Below are positions 1 to 5,721 of a stretch of DNA of 9,191 bases, piece by piece. Numbering within the stretch: the stretch's first letter is position 1; each line of letters begins with the position of its first letter. This stretch comes from an uncultured Prevotella sp. GTDB taxonomy: Bacteria; Bacteroidota; Bacteroidia; Bacteroidales; Bacteroidaceae. Under the pieces are notes generated by a model, which was not told the origin of the DNA, searched no databases, and was given only the letters and a program-made list of their open reading frames with translations. Both the position numbers and the translations under genes were made by a program. The stretch spans positions 1 to 9,191 of the forward strand of contig CABSIA010000124.1 of assembly GCA_902477645.1 (NCBI GenBank), read 5' to 3'.

Positions 1-2
1 AT

Positions 3-18
3 TTGGGCTATAGCCTAA
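3..18. repeat. Short palindrome at the window edge
   Basis: The core GGCTATAGCC (6-15) is a perfect 10-base palindrome. It extends to 16 bases if one G-U pair is allowed. There is no loop and no T-run, so it is not a typical intrinsic terminator. It could be the tail of an upstream terminator or a binding site, and the window edge prevents a decision. Confidence 0.3.
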
Positions 19-38
19 TCGCTGAATAGTTACACGCT

Positions 39-46
39 TATATTTG
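39..46 (+). promoter_or_regulatory. Possible -7 box (TATATTTG), no good -33 partner
   Basis: TATATTTG matches the Bacteroidetes -7 consensus TAnnTTTG exactly. No TTTG or TTG lies 19-21 bases upstream, so only half the promoter is visible. If used, transcription would start near 51 and read towards the structured RNA candidate. The motif is short and AT-rich, so chance occurrence is likely. Confidence 0.25.
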
Positions 47-111
47 TAGTTTAAAATATGTTAACGGTGGCAAAAAAGCTGGTGCCGAAAGATAATTTAA
101 GAAAAAATAAT

Positions 112-119
112 TAACTTTG
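112..119 (+). promoter_or_regulatory. Likely -7 box for the RNA at about 123-330
   Basis: TAACTTTG matches TAnnTTTG exactly and lies just upstream of the point where the foldable region begins. A start would be expected near 123-125. The -33 region (about 88-92) does not contain TTTG, so the support is partial. Position relative to the candidate RNA is the main argument. Confidence 0.4.
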
Positions 120-122
120 TAC

Positions 123-330
123 CGACTCATTAGGTATAATGGTCTGAAAACAGAAAATGTATTTGGGCTTTGGTACCTGCCCCCGCTAATGCTTGCATGG
201 TTCTGTTGTGAACCTTGTTGGAGATATGGGTTGGGTAAGAGTCTCCATTTTACGGAAAAAGGCGTTTACATGCGTCTTGTCATTGGCTTGGTAGAATCTC
301 GCAGGTTGTAGTGAACCCAGAGAAATACGA
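123..330 (+). ncRNA. Structured non-coding RNA candidate, 6S-like in outline
   Basis: No convincing protein is encoded here, but the strand folds well on paper. A hairpin CATTA-GGTA-TAATG lies at 128-141. GTATTT (159-164) pairs with AAATAC (323-328), and GGG (165-167) with CCC (316-318). ACCTGC (175-180) pairs with GCAGGT (301-306). Inside that helix is a large unpaired zone followed by GGTTC/GAACC (199-203/210-214) and TGGAGA/TCTCCA (219-224/242-247). A long rod closed by distant 5' and 3' strands around a central open region is the layout of 6S RNA, which binds RNA polymerase holoenzyme as a promoter mimic. An exact -7 box lies directly upstream. Family membership is inference; it could be another Bacteroidales RNA. 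The 3' end is not fixed, because no clear T-run terminator follows and the frame at 314-424 overlaps it. Confidence 0.42.
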
Positions 331-424
331 AATATATTCGGTCAACGGAATAAGAAAGGACAGAGTTTCTAAAGGTATTAATATTTTGAAAAGAGATGGA
401 ATTGCCATAAAGATATACAGGTAG
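314..424 (+). pseudogene. Fragment resembling a type IX secretion C-terminal sorting domain
   Basis: The frame ending at TAG 422-424 reads NPEKYEIYSVNG, then about 12 polar residues, then KGINILKRDG and a final KIYR. The pattern I-Y-x-V-N-G, then K-G-[IL]-[NY]-I, then a D-G turn and a basic end is that of C-terminal sorting tails on Bacteroidales secreted proteins (the Por secretion tail type). Such a tail normally ends a protein of hundreds of residues. Here the frame is closed by a stop at 236-238, and the bases before 314 belong to the putative RNA. The only nearby start is GTG 311. The best reading is the left-over 3' end of a lost surface-protein gene. It could also be chance similarity, since it is only 36 codons. 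Confidence 0.38.
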
Positions 425-469
425 CGGATAATAAAAAGTGCCTGTTGGCATAAGCTAAACAAAAATTGT

Positions 470-500
470 TTTGCAACATCGTGAAAAAGTGGTAAATTTG
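470..500 (+). promoter_or_regulatory. dinB promoter, -33/-7 type
   Basis: TTTG (470-473) and TAAATTTG (493-500) are separated by exactly 19 bases, matching the housekeeping promoter of Bacteroidetes (TTTG-N19-21-TAnnTTTG). Expected initiation is about four to seven bases after the box, near 504-507. That falls on the GTG start codon of dinB at 505. No SOS-type operator is recognisable. Confidence 0.7.
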
Positions 501-504
501 CCAC

Positions 505-1596
505 GTGAGAAAAATCATACATATAGATATGGATGCGTTCTTTGCCTCCGTAGAGCAGAGAAATCATCCGGAGTTGCGTGGAAAGGCTATTGCCGTCGGA
601 CACGATGGTGAGCGTGGAGTTGTCTCTACGGCAAGCTATGAGGCACGCAAGTTTGGCGTGCGTTCCGCTATGTCTATGCAGACGGCGCACAGGCTGTGTC
701 CTGAGCTTATAGTCGTAAACGGAAATCATGATGAGTATGAGCATGTGTCGGAACAGATTCATGAAATTTTCCACGACTATACTGATTTGATAGAGCCGCT
801 GTCGCTTGATGAGGCTTTCCTGGATGTTACCCGCAACAAGGCGGGAATGGAAATGGCTGTTGATGTGGCACGTGAGATACGGCAACGGATTTGCAGCGAT
901 TTGCACCTTACAGCTTCGGCAGGAGTCTCGTATTGTAAATTTCTCGCTAAGATAGCGTCCGACTACCGCAAGCCCGACGGAATGACAGTCATTCATCCTG
1001 ATAAGGCTCTCGATTTTATAGCATCGCTGCCTATAGAGAAGTTTTGGGGAATTGGACCTAAAACTGCCAGTAGGATGCACAAGATGGGAATATTTGTCGG
1101 CTCAGACCTTCGCAATGTCTCTGAGCGTCATCTGACGGAGGTGTTTGGAAAAATGGGCAGCGTTTATCATGATTTCTCAATGGGAATAGATTTGAGACCT
1201 GTTGAGGCTGAGAGCATCAGAAAATCCGTGGGATGCGAGCAGACATTTGAGACCGATATATTTTCGCGGACAATATTGATTATAGAGCTTTATCATGCTG
1301 TGCTCGAATTGGTTGAGCGCATTGCGAAGGCTGCTTTTTTAGGCAAGACGCTGACCTTGAAAGTTAAATATTCCGATTTCCGGCAGATAACGCGTAGCCT
1401 CACGTCAGACGAGGTTCTGGTCAGCAAGGCTGATATTCTGCCTTTGGCGAAACAATTGCTCTCGCAGGTCTCGGTCTCGCCGGCTATGAGAGTCAGGTTG
1501 TTGGGACTGTCTGTCTCGAATCCTTCCAATTCCATGTCGGGTGAGACAAAAGAGAAATGGGAAGAAGGCTGGCTGCCGTTTGAAGATTGTTGGTAA
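505..1596 (+). CDS. dinB: DNA polymerase IV (Y-family translesion polymerase)
   Basis: This Y-family polymerase copies past damaged bases without proofreading. At 363 residues it has the usual DinB length. The N-terminus MRKIIHIDMDAFFASVEQ carries the metal-binding Asp8 and the second Asp10. SLDEAFLDV supplies the catalytic Asp102-Glu103, at positions close to Asp103-Glu104 of the E. coli enzyme. The palm/fingers region includes STASYEARKFGVRSAM, the thumb helix-hairpin-helix is around LPIEKFWGIGPKTASRM (about 175-190), and the little-finger domain fills the last 120 residues. The C-terminus EGWLPFEDCW may be a degenerate sliding-clamp-binding peptide, which is inference. The start is GTG at 505. 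It is favoured because it aligns with the family N-terminus and an in-frame TAA lies at 493-495, inside the -7 box, leaving no room for an earlier start. The gene stands alone, with its own promoter and 195 bases before aconitase. Confidence 0.96.
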   Translation: MRKIIHIDMDAFFASVEQRNHPELRGKAIAVGHDGERGVVSTASYEARKFGVRSAMSMQTAHRLCPELIVVNGNHDEYEHVSEQIHEIFHDYTDLIEPLSLDEAFLDVTRNKAGMEMAVDVAREIRQRICSDLHLTASAGVSYCKFLAKIASDYRKPDGMTVIHPDKALDFIASLPIEKFWGIGPKTASRMHKMGIFVGSDLRNVSERHLTEVFGKMGSVYHDFSMGIDLRPVEAESIRKSVGCEQTFETDIFSRTILIIELYHAVLELVERIAKAAFLGKTLTLKVKYSDFRQITRSLTSDEVLVSKADILPLAKQLLSQVSVSPAMRVRLLGLSVSNPSNSMSGETKEKWEEGWLPFEDCW

Positions 1597-1601
1597 GGTT
1601 T

Positions 1602-1645
1602 TAAGGTCATTAGGTGAGATTTGATTTTTACCTTATAACTTTTCT
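1602..1645 (+). terminator. Weak terminator candidate after dinB
   Basis: TAAGGT (1602-1607) can pair with ACCTTA (1630-1635) around a 22-base loop, followed by a T-rich run (AACTTTTCTTTAT). The stem is only six pairs and the loop is long, so this is a weak prediction. The position, just after the dinB stop and before an independent promoter, suits a terminator. Confidence 0.22.
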
Positions 1646-1712
1646 TTATGTATAAAAATGCATGATAAGGGCTAATTTTTCTATCAAATTGAAATATTAT
1701 TGTATAAGCTTG

Positions 1713-1742
1713 TTTGCATTTGGATAATTTGTTGTATATTTG
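1713..1742 (+). promoter_or_regulatory. Aconitase promoter, -33/-7 type
   Basis: TTTG (1713-1716) and TATATTTG (1735-1742) are separated by 18 bases. A TTG at 1710-1712 gives 22 as an alternative spacing. The -7 box matches TAnnTTTG exactly. Transcription should begin near 1747, leaving a 5' leader of about 45 bases. The sequence before the ATG is A-rich with only a faint AGG, as is normal in this phylum. Confidence 0.62.
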
Positions 1743-1791
1743 CGCACAATTTGTAATTGAATTATAGTCTCTAACAAAAAAGGTAAAAGAT

Positions 1792-4053
1792 ATGATACTG
1801 GATATTGACATGCTGAGGTCTTTTTATGACTCTTATTCACAGAATGTAAAGGCGGCAAAAAAAGTTTTGCAACGTCCTATGACATATTCCGAAAAGGTGC
1901 TTTTTGCTCATCTTTTCGACAAATCAGATATGAGACCGTTTCGCCGTGGTGCCGACTACGTTGACTTTCGACCAGACCGTGTTGCCATGCAGGATGCCAC
2001 AGCACAGATGGCACTCCTGCAGTTTATGAATGCCGGCAAGAGCAAGGTTTCTGTTCCGGCAAGCGTCCATTGTGACCATCTTATCCGTGCCGATGTGGGT
2101 GCGGCGAAAGACCTTCAAGCAGCAATGGAGACCAACAGGGAAGTGTATGATTTCCTAAAATCAGTCTCACAAAAATATCATATCGGATTTTGGAAACCAG
2201 GCGCAGGCATTATTCATCAGGTTGTGCTCGAAAACTATGCGTTTCCTGGAGGAATGATGGTCGGTACCGACTCGCATACACCTAATGCCGGCGGATTGGG
2301 TATGGTTGCGGTTGGCGTAGGTGGGGCCGATGCCGTGGATGTTCTCACAGGCCAGCCTTGGGAACTGAAGATGCCACGCCTTATAGGTGTTCATCTTACA
2401 GGAAAGCTCAACGGATGGGCTGCGCCAAAGGATGTGATATTGTACATTCTCGGACAGCTCACTGTAAAGGGCGGTACAAATGCGATACTTGAATATTTCG
2501 GCGATGGTATCGACAGCCTTACGGCGACAGGACGCGCCACAATTTGCAATATGGGTGCCGAGCTTGGAGCCACATGCTCAATATTCCCGTTCGACAGAAA
2601 CGCCGCCGAATATCTCCGGCAGACAGGACGAGTGGAAGTGGCTTCTATGGCTGAGAGAAATGCCGGTGAGCTTCGTGCCGATGACGAGGTCATGGCATCG
2701 CCAGATACATATTTCGACCAGGTTCTTGAAATAGATCTTGCCAAAATAGAACCACATCTTAATGGCCCGTTTACTCCCGACGCCGCAACTCCAATCTCGC
2801 AGATGAAAGCGAAAGGACCATCCTACGGCTATCCGATGGATGTGGAGGTTGGACTCATTGGCTCGTGCACCAACTCCAGCTATCAGGATTTGTGCCGTGC
2901 GGCATCTGTCGTGAGGCAGGCTTTGGAAAAAGGCATAGAGCCAAAAGGCCAGCTGGTTGTCAATCCAGGCTCAGAGCAGATAAGATATACGGCAGAGCGC
3001 GACGGAATTCTTGATGTCTTCAAGCAGATGGGGGCTTTGATAATGTCGAACGCATGCGGGCCTTGCATCGGACAATGGAAACGCCACACCGATGACAACG
3101 AGCGTAAAAATGCCATCGTTACATCATTCAACCGCAACTTCCGCCGGCGTGCCGACGGCAACCCGAATACATACGCTTTCATTGGCAGTCCGGAGCTTAC
3201 CACAGCTCTTGCCATAGCCGGCCGGCTCGATTTCAATCCTGCCACAGATACACTTGTAGATAAAAACGGCAACAGCGTGATGCTCGATGAGCCGTCGGGA
3301 TATAACTTTCCGCCGAAGGGTTTTGACGTTGCTGATAAGGGTTTTGTTGCTCCTGACGAGACATCTGCCGATGTGGATGTTGTCATCAATCCCGATTCAA
3401 ACCGTCTGCAACGCCTGCTGCCATTTGCTCCTTGGAGCGGTAATGATTTCACTGATATGCCTTTGCTCATAAAGACTCAGGGCAAGTGTACCACAGACCA
3501 TATATCTATGGCGGGTCCATGGCTGCGTTTCCGCGGACATCTGCAGAACATATCAGACAATCTGCTGATGGGGGCTGTCAATGCTTTCAATGGTGAGTCG
3601 AACAAAGTGAAATGTCAGCTTTGCGGTAATTATGTTGAGGTGTCAACGGCAGCCAAGGCGTACAAGGAAAAAGACTTGTCGAGCATAGTTGTGGCTGAGG
3701 ACAATTATGGCGAAGGCTCAAGCCGTGAGCATGCGGCCATGGAGCCGCGTTTCTTGAATGTGAAGGTGGTTTTGGCAAAAAGTTTCGCACGTATTCACGA
3801 GACAAACCTGAAAAAGCAGGGCATGCTTGCTTTGACCTTCGCCGACAAGAGCGATTATGACAAAGTCCGTGAGGACGACCGCATATCTGTTACCGGACTT
3901 ACCGCATTCAAGCCTGGCGAGCCGCTGACTGTTACGCTTAAACATGCCGATGGCACAAACGAGACATTCAATGCCCTGCATACCTATAATGAGACTCAGA
4001 TAGCGTGGTTCAAAGCCGGCAGTTGTTTGAACCTACTCAACAGCGGGATGTAA
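1792..4053 (+). CDS. acnA: Aconitate hydratase, mitochondrial type
   Basis: It isomerises citrate to isocitrate through cis-aconitate in the cytoplasm, using a [4Fe-4S] cluster. The 753-residue length and residue spacing fit the mitochondrial-like aconitase known from Bacteroides rather than AcnB. Cluster ligands are Cys359 (GSCTNSSY), Cys422 and Cys425 (SNACGPCIGQW), each one off the pig enzyme numbering (358, 421, 424). The substrate loops TDSHTPNAGGLGM (about 160-172) and RNFRRRADGNPN are present. The swivel domain has GEGSSREHAAMEPR with the catalytic serine at 643 and arginine at 645. The start MILDIDMLRSFY fits the family. A second Met seven residues on is possible but less likely. The gene has its own promoter at 1713-1742 and lies 122 bases before citrate synthase, which catalyses the preceding step. 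In Bacteroides isocitrate dehydrogenase is encoded in the same cluster; here it is absent. The reading frame is intact. Confidence 0.97.
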   Translation: MILDIDMLRSFYDSYSQNVKAAKKVLQRPMTYSEKVLFAHLFDKSDMRPFRRGADYVDFRPDRVAMQDATAQMALLQFMNAGKSKVSVPASVHCDHLIRADVGAAKDLQAAMETNREVYDFLKSVSQKYHIGFWKPGAGIIHQVVLENYAFPGGMMVGTDSHTPNAGGLGMVAVGVGGADAVDVLTGQPWELKMPRLIGVHLTGKLNGWAAPKDVILYILGQLTVKGGTNAILEYFGDGIDSLTATGRATICNMGAELGATCSIFPFDRNAAEYLRQTGRVEVASMAERNAGELRADDEVMASPDTYFDQVLEIDLAKIEPHLNGPFTPDAATPISQMKAKGPSYGYPMDVEVGLIGSCTNSSYQDLCRAASVVRQALEKGIEPKGQLVVNPGSEQIRYTAERDGILDVFKQMGALIMSNACGPCIGQWKRHTDDNERKNAIVTSFNRNFRRRADGNPNTYAFIGSPELTTALAIAGRLDFNPATDTLVDKNGNSVMLDEPSGYNFPPKGFDVADKGFVAPDETSADVDVVINPDSNRLQRLLPFAPWSGNDFTDMPLLIKTQGKCTTDHISMAGPWLRFRGHLQNISDNLLMGAVNAFNGESNKVKCQLCGNYVEVSTAAKAYKEKDLSSIVVAEDNYGEGSSREHAAMEPRFLNVKVVLAKSFARIHETNLKKQGMLALTFADKSDYDKVREDDRISVTGLTAFKPGEPLTVTLKHADGTNETFNALHTYNETQIAWFKAGSCLNLLNSGM

Positions 4054-4067
4054 CGGAGGTTAAATTA

Positions 4068-4156
4068 TAGGGCCGCTACATGTAGCGGCCGCAGGCAAAA
4101 ATTTCGTTATGTTATAATACCATTATTATTTGCGGCCGCTATACATAGCGGCCCTA
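4068..4156. repeat. Palindromic inverted-repeat element between acnA and gltA
   Basis: Bases 4071-4090 are a perfect 20-base palindrome with arms GGCCGCTACA. Bases 4134-4153 are a near-perfect second one with arms GGCCGCTA. The two are inverted copies of one 23-base unit (4070-4092 and 4132-4154, 20 of 23 identical). Between them lie 39 AT-rich bases. The outer ends read TAGGGCCGCTA and TAGCGGCCCTA, so the whole block has terminal inverted repeats. TAAAT occurs at 4061-4065 and again at 4161-4165, outside the element but not flush with it, so a target duplication is only possible. It codes for nothing. It resembles a small non-autonomous or REP-like element. As RNA it would fold strongly between the two genes, but no T-run follows either hairpin. 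Confidence 0.75.
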
Positions 4157-4175
4157 CAGATAAATAAAAAAAACG

Positions 4176-5519
4176 ATGAAGAAAGAATATCTTATATATA
4201 AACTTAGCGACGAGGTAAAGAACTCGTGCAAGATAGACCGTGAGGCATTTTCAAAGTATGGCGTAAAGCGTGGACTGAGAAACGAGGACGGAAGCGGTGT
4301 GCTCGTCGGACTTACCAATATAGGTAATGTTGTCGGTTACGAGCGTGACGAAGACGGAAAGCTACAGCCGACAGACGGAAAGTTGTACTATCGTGGATAT
4401 GAGCTTGACGACCTTGTCGCACCGTTGCTCAGTGAAAAACGGTTCGGCTTTGAGGAGATTGCGTTCCTGCTTCTTTCGGGCAGTCTTCCAGATAAAGAGG
4501 AGCTTGCGGCTTTCCGTGAGCTGCTCAACGATAACATGCCGCTCGACCACCGCACAATTGTCCATATCATCGACCTCGAAGGCTCAAACATTATGAACAT
4601 TCTGGCACGTTGCGTGCTCGAGATGTACACTTTTGACCCAAATCCCGACGACATCTCGCGCGACAACCTTATGCGCCAGTCTATTGAGCTTATAGCGAAG
4701 TTTCCGACCATTGTGGCTTACGCCTACAACATATACCGGCACTCGGTTCAGGGGCGCAGCCTTCACATACGCCATCCGAAAGAAAATCTCGGTATAGCAG
4801 AGAATTTCCTCTATATGCTGAAGCACGACAACTATACTGAGCTTGACGCGCGCATGCTCGACCTGCTGCTTATCATCCAGGCTGAGCACGGCGGTGGTAA
4901 CAACTCAACTTTCACAGTCCGTGTAACAAGCTCAACACGTACAGATACCTATTCGAGCATTTCTGCTGGCATCGGCTCACTGAAAGGTCCTCTGCATGGT
5001 GGTGCCAACATCAAGGTTATCAATATGTTCCATCATCTGAAAGAGCAGATCGCAGACTGGCAGAACATCGACGAGATAGACACCTATCTCTGCCGCATGC
5101 TCGACAAGCAGGCTTACGATAAGTCTGGACTCATTTATGGTCTCGGCCATGCTGTATACACCATGAGCGACCCACGTGCCGTTGAGCTGAAAAAACTGGC
5201 TGGCGAGCTGGCGAGGGAAAAGGGTAGGGAAAAAGAGTACGAGTTCTTGAAACTCATTGAGCAGGAGGGCATAAAGTGCCTTATGGCACGGGGGCGTACA
5301 AAGCCCGTGTGTGCCAACCTCGATTTCTACAGTGGTTTCATATACGAGATGATAGGTCTGCCTCAGGAAATTTACACTCCTATCTTCGCCATGGCGCGTA
5401 TTGTGGGCTGGACAGCCCACCGCATAGAGGAGCTGAACTTCGAGAGCCGCCGCATAATCCGTCCTGCTTACAAGAACATCCTGGACGGAAAGGAATATAC
5501 GCCAATCTCGGAAAGATAG
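4176..5519 (+). CDS. gltA: Citrate synthase
   Basis: It condenses acetyl-CoA with oxaloacetate to give citrate, the substrate of the aconitase encoded just upstream. The protein has 447 residues, slightly longer than E. coli GltA (427), with an N-terminal extension of the hexameric bacterial type. The active-site residues are all present: His274 in GPLHGGAN, His325 in GLGHAVYTMSDPRA, and Asp383 in NLDFYSGF. His238 lies in AEHGGGNNSTFTVR. The start MKKEYLIYKLSD follows an A-rich stretch (AAATAAAAAAAACG), which stands in for a ribosome-binding site. No clear promoter is visible in the 122-base gap, except an imperfect TA-rich box inside the palindromic element. Co-transcription with acnA is therefore the simplest reading, although the hairpins between them could lower or separate expression. 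The frame is intact and the fold assignment is secure. Confidence 0.97.
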   Translation: MKKEYLIYKLSDEVKNSCKIDREAFSKYGVKRGLRNEDGSGVLVGLTNIGNVVGYERDEDGKLQPTDGKLYYRGYELDDLVAPLLSEKRFGFEEIAFLLLSGSLPDKEELAAFRELLNDNMPLDHRTIVHIIDLEGSNIMNILARCVLEMYTFDPNPDDISRDNLMRQSIELIAKFPTIVAYAYNIYRHSVQGRSLHIRHPKENLGIAENFLYMLKHDNYTELDARMLDLLLIIQAEHGGGNNSTFTVRVTSSTRTDTYSSISAGIGSLKGPLHGGANIKVINMFHHLKEQIADWQNIDEIDTYLCRMLDKQAYDKSGLIYGLGHAVYTMSDPRAVELKKLAGELAREKGREKEYEFLKLIEQEGIKCLMARGRTKPVCANLDFYSGFIYEMIGLPQEIYTPIFAMARIVGWTAHRIEELNFESRRIIRPAYKNILDGKEYTPISER

Positions 5520-5537
5520 AATTTTTAGCACCTATAG

Positions 5538-5610
5538 TTCAAAGACAAAGTATGTGGACTTCAATGGCAATTTATGTCCACATACTTTGCCTTTGAAGTC
5601 CAAATACTTT
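5538..5610. repeat. Triplicated motif forming alternative hairpins after gltA
   Basis: Arms 5538-5559 and 5576-5597 pair over 22 positions with one A-C mismatch, around a 16-base loop. A third segment, 5591-5610, is also complementary to 5547-5566 (18 of 20 positions). Arm A can thus pair with either B or C, and C overlaps the end of B, so the two folds exclude each other. In sequence terms, one motif near CAAAGTATGTGGACTTC occurs once forward and twice reversed. The block begins 18 bases after the gltA stop and could act as a terminator or 3' stabiliser for gltA. No T-run of note follows, apart from ACTTTTAAC. It could equally be a decayed repeat element. Confidence 0.7.
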
Positions 5611-5689
5611 TAACGGTTAAGATTTTATAAACAATTCTTAATGTAAGTTGATTGTTTTTAGATGGTTAACTAATATAATTAACAGGGTA

Positions 5690-5721
5690 TTGATGATAAA
5701 ACGTGTAAAATTATATATTTG
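5690..5721 (+). promoter_or_regulatory. Possible promoter overlapping the start of the GH25 gene
   Basis: TATATTTG (5714-5721) matches the -7 consensus exactly, and TTG (5690-5692) lies 21 bases upstream as a partial -33 box. No other TAnnTTTG is seen between the gltA stop and this point. If used, transcription would start near 5726 and the first in-frame ATG would be 5738, giving a protein lacking the basic N-terminal residues. It may be chance. Confidence 0.3.

Noticed and set aside
117..311. A 64-codon plus-strand open frame (Met-Tyr-Arg-Leu-Ile start) before dinB
   Set aside because: It overlaps the structured RNA, has an odd Trp/Cys-rich composition and no recognisable domain. It starts on a non-ATG codon inside the -7 box. 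It is better explained as chance coding within an RNA gene.
280..1080. A 266-codon minus-strand open frame across the dinB gene
   Set aside because: It is antisense to the well-conserved dinB frame, and its composition shows no domain. It is a shadow of that gene.
2883..3470. A 195-codon minus-strand open frame within acnA, and similar antisense frames in gltA
   Set aside because: They lie opposite strongly conserved enzyme genes and their sequences (Ser/Arg-rich, no domains) are typical shadows.
4109..4118. TATAAT-like sequence (GTTATAATAC) upstream of gltA as a promoter
   Set aside because: The E. coli -10 consensus is not what the main sigma factor of Bacteroidetes recognises, and no matching -33/-7 pair is present. 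A TA-rich box ending TTTG at 4132 has the wrong spacing.
5665..5683. GTTAA ... TTAAC inverted pair as an operator
   Set aside because: Five-base arms in AT-rich DNA are expected by chance, and the inner positions do not continue the symmetry.
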